This document shows, one piece after another, positions 14,045-18,110 of a stretch of DNA of 18,110 nucleotides. The stretch is from Brachyspira sp. CAG:484. Lineage in GTDB: Bacteria > Cyanobacteriota > Vampirovibrionia > Gastranaerophilales > Gastranaerophilaceae. Position numbers and translations under genes: made by a program. Location of the stretch: contig HF989719.1 in the NCBI GenBank assembly GCA_000431315.1, positions 1-18,110 of the forward strand, written 5' to 3'. The notes beneath the pieces are model-generated. The model did no database searches and was not told the origin of the DNA. It saw nothing but the letters and a program-made list of their open reading frames with translations. Numbering within the stretch: the first letter of the stretch is position 1; the number at the start of each line of letters is the position of its first letter.

Positions 14045-14902
14045 ATGGCAATAAATTCAGTTACCGCAGATAGAAGAGCGCAGAATAATAATTTATATGC
14101 AGGAATAGGCGCTGCAGTTGCAGGCGCCGGAGGTGCTCTTGGCGGAAGCTATATGGCTCCCAGAGCTGCAAAAACTCTTGATGATTTGGTTTTTGGCGAT
14201 GCTGATGTGTTTGATAAATCTGTTAATAAAATGAGAAACAGGAATATTAATGCTTTTAATGAAGCAATGCAAACAATTATCCCGGCAAGAGCATTTAAAA
14301 ATTCTTTAAACAACATTGTTGATACTTCATTTGCTGAAGAAAAGGTGCCGCTGGAAAAGGTAAATGAATTTATAAAAACGAAAGAAGGTCTTATAAATGA
14401 GGCGTTTAATGGCTATAATGCTGTAGTAGACGATTATTCAAGCAAGTCTAAGGTTTTTACTTTAAATGAACTTTATGATGACCTGCTGAAACATAAAGCG
14501 CTTACTAAAGAAAGTTGTAAAGAAATAAAAGAACTTATGGCAGCTTCCTACGGTGAAGAGGTGCTTGATGCACCTACCGTAATGGATGCTGAAAAGATAA
14601 AGGCTTTAACTGCTGACAGGGATCGTCTTGTTCAGGCAGGAAACTTAGAGCTTAACCTTTATAAGAAATTTGCTGCTCTTGAAAAGGATGGCGTTGTTCT
14701 AAAGAAAGATATGCTTGATACTGTAAAATCAGAAGCTAAATCAATGACAGACCCTTTTCTTACAAAGACTTCTTTTGACAGATTTAAAAAATTCGTTCCC
14801 CGTAAAGGCGCAGCTCTTTATGCTATGGCTGCCGGACTGGCTTCTGCTTTAATCGCCGGCGGGGCAATAAAACTTTTCGGTATAAAATCTGATAAAGCTT
14901 GA
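14045..14902 (+). CDS. Unknown protein with hydrophobic segments at both ends
   Basis: A protein of 285 residues with no family I recognise. The N-terminal hydrophobic segment (about 18-36, YAGIGAAVAGAGGALGGSYM) is a Gly/Ala zipper of small residues. The C-terminal one (about 255-277, AALYAMAAGLASALIAGGAI) is followed by a short basic tail. Between them is a 210-residue hydrophilic, helical part rich in Lys, Asp and Leu (e.g. TLDDLVFGDADVF, LYDDLLKHKALTKE), which may form coiled coils. Two membrane-spanning ends with a soluble helical middle is one reading; small-residue-rich helices in a complex is another. AAAGGAAA before the ATG is a good ribosome site. It is divergent from the M16 protease and precedes thrS by about 345 bases. 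Confidence 0.75.
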   Translation: MAINSVTADRRAQNNNLYAGIGAAVAGAGGALGGSYMAPRAAKTLDDLVFGDADVFDKSVNKMRNRNINAFNEAMQTIIPARAFKNSLNNIVDTSFAEEKVPLEKVNEFIKTKEGLINEAFNGYNAVVDDYSSKSKVFTLNELYDDLLKHKALTKESCKEIKELMAASYGEEVLDAPTVMDAEKIKALTADRDRLVQAGNLELNLYKKFAALEKDGVVLKKDMLDTVKSEAKSMTDPFLTKTSFDRFKKFVPRKGAALYAMAAGLASALIAGGAIKLFGIKSDKA

Positions 14903-15247
14903 ACGCCGGATTAAATTTTTAAATATTGAGCCCGCTGTAATCGTAATATTTCTTATAAGAATAAGTTAGGGGCTCTGTATATATCTACTTCAAATCTTGC
15001 AAAATATTCAGTTGTATTTCAGGCTTTTTGAGGGCAGGTCTTTTCTTTGAATATTCTTTCCCCTTCGCGTTTTGCTATTCCGTTTTTACAAAATTTTAGG
15101 ATATTTTTCTTGTAATCAACTATTGTCAGTGGTATGGTTTTATTGTTAGTAGTTAGGGGGGTCCACCCCGGGGGCAAATGTTCATTTAAGTGTTGTTAAT
15201 TGAACCTGGATTTGCCGCAAAACCCAAAAGGACATGAAAGGTTAAAA
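14903..15247 (+). other. thrS upstream region: inverted repeats and a G/C block
   Basis: No credible gene lies in these 345 bases. Seen here: GAGCCC (14928-14933) opposite GGGCTC (14970-14975) around a palindromic TTCTTATAAGAA, possibly the 3' hairpin of the preceding gene but without a good U-tract; and a striking block GGGGGGTCCACCCC (15156-15169) running into GGGGG (15170-15174). Close to the start, AACCT (15203-15207) can pair with AGGTT (15239-15243), which would cover part of the thrS ribosome site. No T-box consensus (GGGTGGNACCGCG type) is present. Confidence 0.5.
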
Positions 15248-17053
15248 ATGGAAAAAAACAAAGAAACTCTGGGTGTTTTAAGACACTCTGCATCTCACAT
15301 TATGGCACAGGCTGTTCAGAAGCTCTTCCCTTCGGCAAAGTTGGCTATCGGACCTTCTACAGACACCGGCTTTTATTACGATTTTGATTTGACAGACGGG
15401 CATGCTTTCACTGAAGATGACCTTCAAAAAATCGAAGATGAGATGAAAAATATTATTAAACAAAATCTTACTTTTGAAAGGTATGTTATTCCTGATGTTG
15501 ATAAGCAGATTGCTGAGTTTAAAGCAGAAGGCGAAATTTACAAAGCCGAATTGCTTGAAGAACACAGAAATGATAATCCTACATTATATCTAACAAAAGA
15601 CAAAGACGGAAATGTATTGTTTAATGACCTTTGTGCAGGTCCTCACATTCCGAATACTTCATATATTAAAGGTAATGCAATTAAGTTATTAAAAGTTGCC
15701 GGTGCTTACTGGCGCGGAAACGAAAAAAATAAAATGCTCCAGAGAATTTATGCAACAGCATTCTGGACAAAAGAGGATTTGGCTGATTATTTGAACTTCC
15801 TTGAAGAAGCTGAAAAACGCGATCACAGAAAACTTGGTGCTAAACTCGATTTATTCTCTACAAGAGAAGAACTGGGAGGCGGGCTTGTATTGTGGCATCC
15901 TAACCTTGCTGTAGTTCGTGAAGAAATTGAAAATTACTGGAGAACAGAACACAGAAAACGCGGTTATGTTATTGTTAATACTCCGCATATTGCTAAATCT
16001 AAATTATGGGAAATCTCAGGACACGCTGATCACTACAGAGAAAATATGTTCTTTATTCAAAAAGATGAAGATAGTGATGAACAGTTTATCTTAAAACCAA
16101 TGAATTGTCCGTTCCATATTTTAATTTACCAGTCAAACAGATATTCTTACCGTTCTTTGCCTTTGAGAATGGCTGAGCTTGGAACTGTTTACAGAAAAGA
16201 AAAATCCGGAGCATTATCAGGTTTAACCCGAGTTCAGGGCTTTACTCAGGATGATGCACACATTTTCTGTACACCGGAACAGTTAGTTGATGAGATTAAC
16301 GAAATCATAGACTTTGTTGCAGATACAATGGAAATGTTCAATATGAAATTCGAGGTTGAGCTTTCTACACGTCCGGAAAGTTTTGTAGGTGAGATAGAAA
16401 ACTGGAACAGAGCGGAAGCAGGCTTGAAAGAAGCTATGGACAGACGCGGTATGGAATATGAAATTAACGAAGGCGACGGTGCTTTTTATGGTCCGAAAAT
16501 TGACTTTAAAGTTAAAGATGCTATCGGAAGAACATGGCAATGTGCTACTATTCAGTTAGACTTTAACCTGCCGGAAAGATTTGATATTAAATATCAGGAC
16601 AAAGACGGTCAGATGAAAACTCCTGTTATGCTTCACCGCGTAATCTTTGGATCAATGGAACGTTTCCATGGTATTTTAATTGAACACTATGCCGGTGCAT
16701 TCCCGACATGGCTTGCTCCGACACAGGTTGCAATTGTTCCTATATCTAATGAAAAACACGCTGATTTTGCAGCAGAAGTTTACAAAAAAATGCGTGCAGC
16801 AGGCATCAGAGCAAAACTTGACGACCGTTCCGAAAGTATGAATTACAAAATCAGAGAAAGCTTACAGGATAAGAAAATCCCTTACGTTGTTGTTATCGGC
16901 GACAAGGAGATTGAAGCAAATTCTGTTGCTGTTCGTGCCAGAGGTATCGGGCAGGTTGGTACAATGAACGTTGAGGAATTTATTTCAAAAGTGGAAGAAG
17001 AAATTCACGCAAGACGTGCAGAATCTTTTGCAAAAGAGCTTGTTAACGCTTAA
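15248..17053 (+). CDS. thrS: Threonine-tRNA ligase lacking the TGS domain
   Basis: Class II synthetase that charges tRNA-Thr in the cytoplasm. From the ATG at 15248 (AAAGG at a good distance) it has 601 residues. A TTG at 15200 would add 16 but has no ribosome site, and an in-frame stop (15197-15199) precedes it. The protein begins directly with the editing domain: H13 and H17 (HSASH), and C129 and H133 (CAGPH), which are the residues that clear mischarged Ser-tRNA. The catalytic core follows, with zinc ligands C287 (MNCP) and H338 (DDAHIF), the third ligand in MLHRVIFGS, and motif 2 YRKEKSGALSGLTRVQGFTQ. The anticodon-binding domain (about 500-601) is complete. The ~60-residue N-terminal TGS domain of E. 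coli ThrS is absent. From memory, several cyanobacterial enzymes are similar. Confidence 0.97.
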   Translation: MEKNKETLGVLRHSASHIMAQAVQKLFPSAKLAIGPSTDTGFYYDFDLTDGHAFTEDDLQKIEDEMKNIIKQNLTFERYVIPDVDKQIAEFKAEGEIYKAELLEEHRNDNPTLYLTKDKDGNVLFNDLCAGPHIPNTSYIKGNAIKLLKVAGAYWRGNEKNKMLQRIYATAFWTKEDLADYLNFLEEAEKRDHRKLGAKLDLFSTREELGGGLVLWHPNLAVVREEIENYWRTEHRKRGYVIVNTPHIAKSKLWEISGHADHYRENMFFIQKDEDSDEQFILKPMNCPFHILIYQSNRYSYRSLPLRMAELGTVYRKEKSGALSGLTRVQGFTQDDAHIFCTPEQLVDEINEIIDFVADTMEMFNMKFEVELSTRPESFVGEIENWNRAEAGLKEAMDRRGMEYEINEGDGAFYGPKIDFKVKDAIGRTWQCATIQLDFNLPERFDIKYQDKDGQMKTPVMLHRVIFGSMERFHGILIEHYAGAFPTWLAPTQVAIVPISNEKHADFAAEVYKKMRAAGIRAKLDDRSESMNYKIRESLQDKKIPYVVVIGDKEIEANSVAVRARGIGQVGTMNVEEFISKVEEEIHARRAESFAKELVNA

Positions 17054-17069
17054 ATTGTGCAAATATAAT

Positions 17070-17102
17070 AAAAAAAGCTCCCTTTCAAAGGGAGCTTTTT
17101 TC
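17070..17102. terminator. Bidirectional intrinsic terminator between thrS and the convergent gene
   Basis: GCTCCCTT (17077-17084), loop TCA, AAGGGAGC (17088-17095), flanked by an A run before (17071-17076) and a T run after (17096-17101). Both strands therefore carry hairpin plus U-tract. It serves thrS (+) and the unknown gene (-). Confidence 0.9.
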
Positions 17103-17908
17103 TATAAAATGTTATCTATAAAGTAATTCATGACGTTATCAACTATAGAAATTATATTTTCTTTTGCTTTTTTGTCAGCATAGAAGTCTAATTTTTCCAT
17201 AAACTTTTTATCTTCATTCATTGATTTAAGAGTTTCAACTTTATAGGCATTTGCTTGTGGAACGCTAAGCTTACTAATATCGTCATGTGCATATACAGCA
17301 GTTCTAAAAATATCATAAAGTGATGTTATTGTTTCTGTATGACCTTGTGTTGAATTGAACATTTCTGTATCATTGACTTCATTAATTTGTTTTAATATTG
17401 GAACAAGTTTTGTCCGCTTATCTTCCGGAATTTTTGCAAATACAGCCAGCGGTTCTGTTGCATAATTTAATTCATGCTGGGCAAATTCAAGTATTGCAAA
17501 TCTTTCATCTTCAGGTTTTCCGGCAGTCAGATTTATTACTCTTTTTACAAAATGTTTAGATGGGGCTTCACAAGAATTTTCGTTTTCAAGTGTTAGAGCT
17601 TCCTGAACAATATGCGGTTTTTCTTCCGGGTTGTTGACTTTCCGTAAATCTGTTAATATCTCTCTAATATCATCTTCTGCAAATTTACGGTATCTGTGCT
17701 CCCTTACTTTGCGAAGCATTTTTATACAGGTTTCTTCAATAAAATCCTGACCTTTTGCAAGACCGCAAAAAGGAATATATACGCCTTTTTCCGTATACAA
17801 TGATTTTTGAACGGAGGAGCCGCTACCTGATACAGCTTTGCTTTTGTTTTGTTCAGGAACTGTATTTTGGTAATTTTGATATTGAAGATTAACTTTTTCT
17901 ATTTTCAT
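17102..17908 (-). CDS. Unknown protein, 268 residues
   Basis: No family recognised. The first 40 residues are Gln/Asn/Ser-rich and look disordered, followed by VYIPFCG (43-49). N-terminal tails with a short aromatic/Gly motif of this sort seem frequent among hypothetical proteins of gut Melainabacteria and Elusimicrobia; this is from memory. The remaining ~215 residues are helical and charged (FIEETCIKMLRKVREHRYRKF, DDIREILTDLRK), perhaps a repeat of helix pairs. There is no signal peptide or membrane segment. The ribosome site is weak (GAAAG), and a five-codon mini-ORF (MKAII) overlaps the start. It uses the bidirectional terminator shared with thrS. Existence as a gene is well supported by its length and uninterrupted frame. 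Confidence 0.75.
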   Translation of the reverse strand: MKIEKVNLQYQNYQNTVPEQNKSKAVSGSGSSVQKSLYTEKGVYIPFCGLAKGQDFIEETCIKMLRKVREHRYRKFAEDDIREILTDLRKVNNPEEKPHIVQEALTLENENSCEAPSKHFVKRVINLTAGKPEDERFAILEFAQHELNYATEPLAVFAKIPEDKRTKLVPILKQINEVNDTEMFNSTQGHTETITSLYDIFRTAVYAHDDISKLSVPQANAYKVETLKSMNEDKKFMEKLDFYADKKAKENIISIVDNVMNYFIDNIL

Positions 17909-17977
17909 ATTATTGCTTTCATTTTAACCCATATATACAAAGTAAGTAAAGTCTAAAAATTGCTTTTTTGTTAAGCT

Positions 17978-18005
17978 TATTTACAAAATATTTAAAAAAG
18001 TGCAA
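17978..18005 (-). promoter_or_regulatory. Possible promoter of the unknown gene at 17102-17908
   Basis: On the minus strand TTGCAC (18000-18005), a 16-base spacer, and TAAATA (17978-17983), about 70 bases before the ATG. Both boxes deviate from consensus and the region is AT-rich, so this is tentative. Confidence 0.3.
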
Positions 18006-18043
18006 GAATAGTTTATAATAAAAAGCAGATGAAAAACTAAACA

Positions 18044-18110
18044 TTAGTTATATTCTTTTTCAGTAAGTGGTGAAATCAGAGCGCCAAGCATGAACAGGAA
18101 AAGAAGCAGT
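18044..18110 (-). CDS. C-terminus of a membrane protein, partial
   Basis: One minus-strand frame is open from the window edge to a TAA at 18044-18046 and encodes LLLFLFMLGALISPLTEKEYN: the end of a hydrophobic helix with a short polar tail. The other two minus frames stop earlier. Too short to assign a family; the gene continues beyond the window. Confidence 0.45.
   Translation of the reverse strand, partial: LLLFLFMLGALISPLTEKEYN

Noticed and set aside
15133..15198. 21-codon ORF MVLLLVVRGVHPGGK... before thrS
   Set aside because: It runs through the G/C block, has no ribosome site and no threonine codons, so it does not look like a leader peptide.
14903..15247. T-box riboswitch controlling thrS
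   Set aside because: No specifier-loop layout and no conserved T-box sequence could be found.

Overview
The window looks like chromosome from an AT-rich, anaerobic bacterium with two membranes. The best guess is a gut Melainabacteria/Vampirovibrionia lineage (Gastranaerophilales-like, the non-photosynthetic sister group of Cyanobacteria). The reasons are a pseudopilin with a FTLAEVLITLGIIG-type start and a DVNG...PN..G.D.F motif, a very long AsmA/TamB-type envelope protein, rubrerythrin, a threonyl-tRNA synthetase without a TGS domain, and several proteins of no recognised family. The assignment rests on recollection of family flavour, not on a search. No transposase, integrase, phage gene, CRISPR array, tRNA or rRNA was seen.

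Layout. 1-754: a secreted pseudopilin (+) ending in its own terminator. 795-5252: a 1485-residue AsmA/TamB-like lipid-transfer protein (-). 5253-5542: a gap holding a candidate structured RNA (+). 5543-6115: rubrerythrin (-) with a clear promoter. 6116-6800: a 685-base gap with one small candidate ORF (+), nested inverted repeats, a GATAG pentanucleotide repeat next to a G-rich block, a perfect 16-bp hairpin, and a +strand terminator. 6801-8955: a two-gene operon (-) of a degenerate PAS/histidine-kinase-like protein and an MsmX/UgpC-type sugar ABC ATPase, overlapping by 8 bases. 9134-9487: a small disordered protein (+). 9488-9943: type II 3-dehydroquinase (-). 9944-10181: a gap with a candidate small RNA (+) carrying an anti-Shine-Dalgarno-like stretch. 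10182-10433: a small protein with a possible Sm-like barrel (+). 10457-11101: a protein of unknown function (-). 11236-13876: a tandem M16 zinc protease with its terminator (-). 14045-14902: an unknown protein with two hydrophobic ends (+). 14903-15247: the thrS leader with an unusual G/C block. 15248-17053: thrS (+). 17077-17101: a shared bidirectional terminator. 17102-17908: an unknown protein (-). 18044-18110: the C-terminus of a membrane protein (-).

How it fits together. Most genes are separate housekeeping or envelope functions: outer-membrane lipid transfer, periplasmic proteolysis, pseudopilin assembly, oxidative-stress defence, shikimate pathway, tRNA charging and shared sugar uptake. 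The most unusual content is between the genes. Three intrinsic terminators point along the + strand in gaps where no recognised + gene lies upstream (5498-5530, 6779-6802, 10091-10123). This suggests up to three independent short transcripts. The kinase-like protein has lost its phospho-accepting histidine and other key residues, so it is probably a non-catalytic signalling protein.
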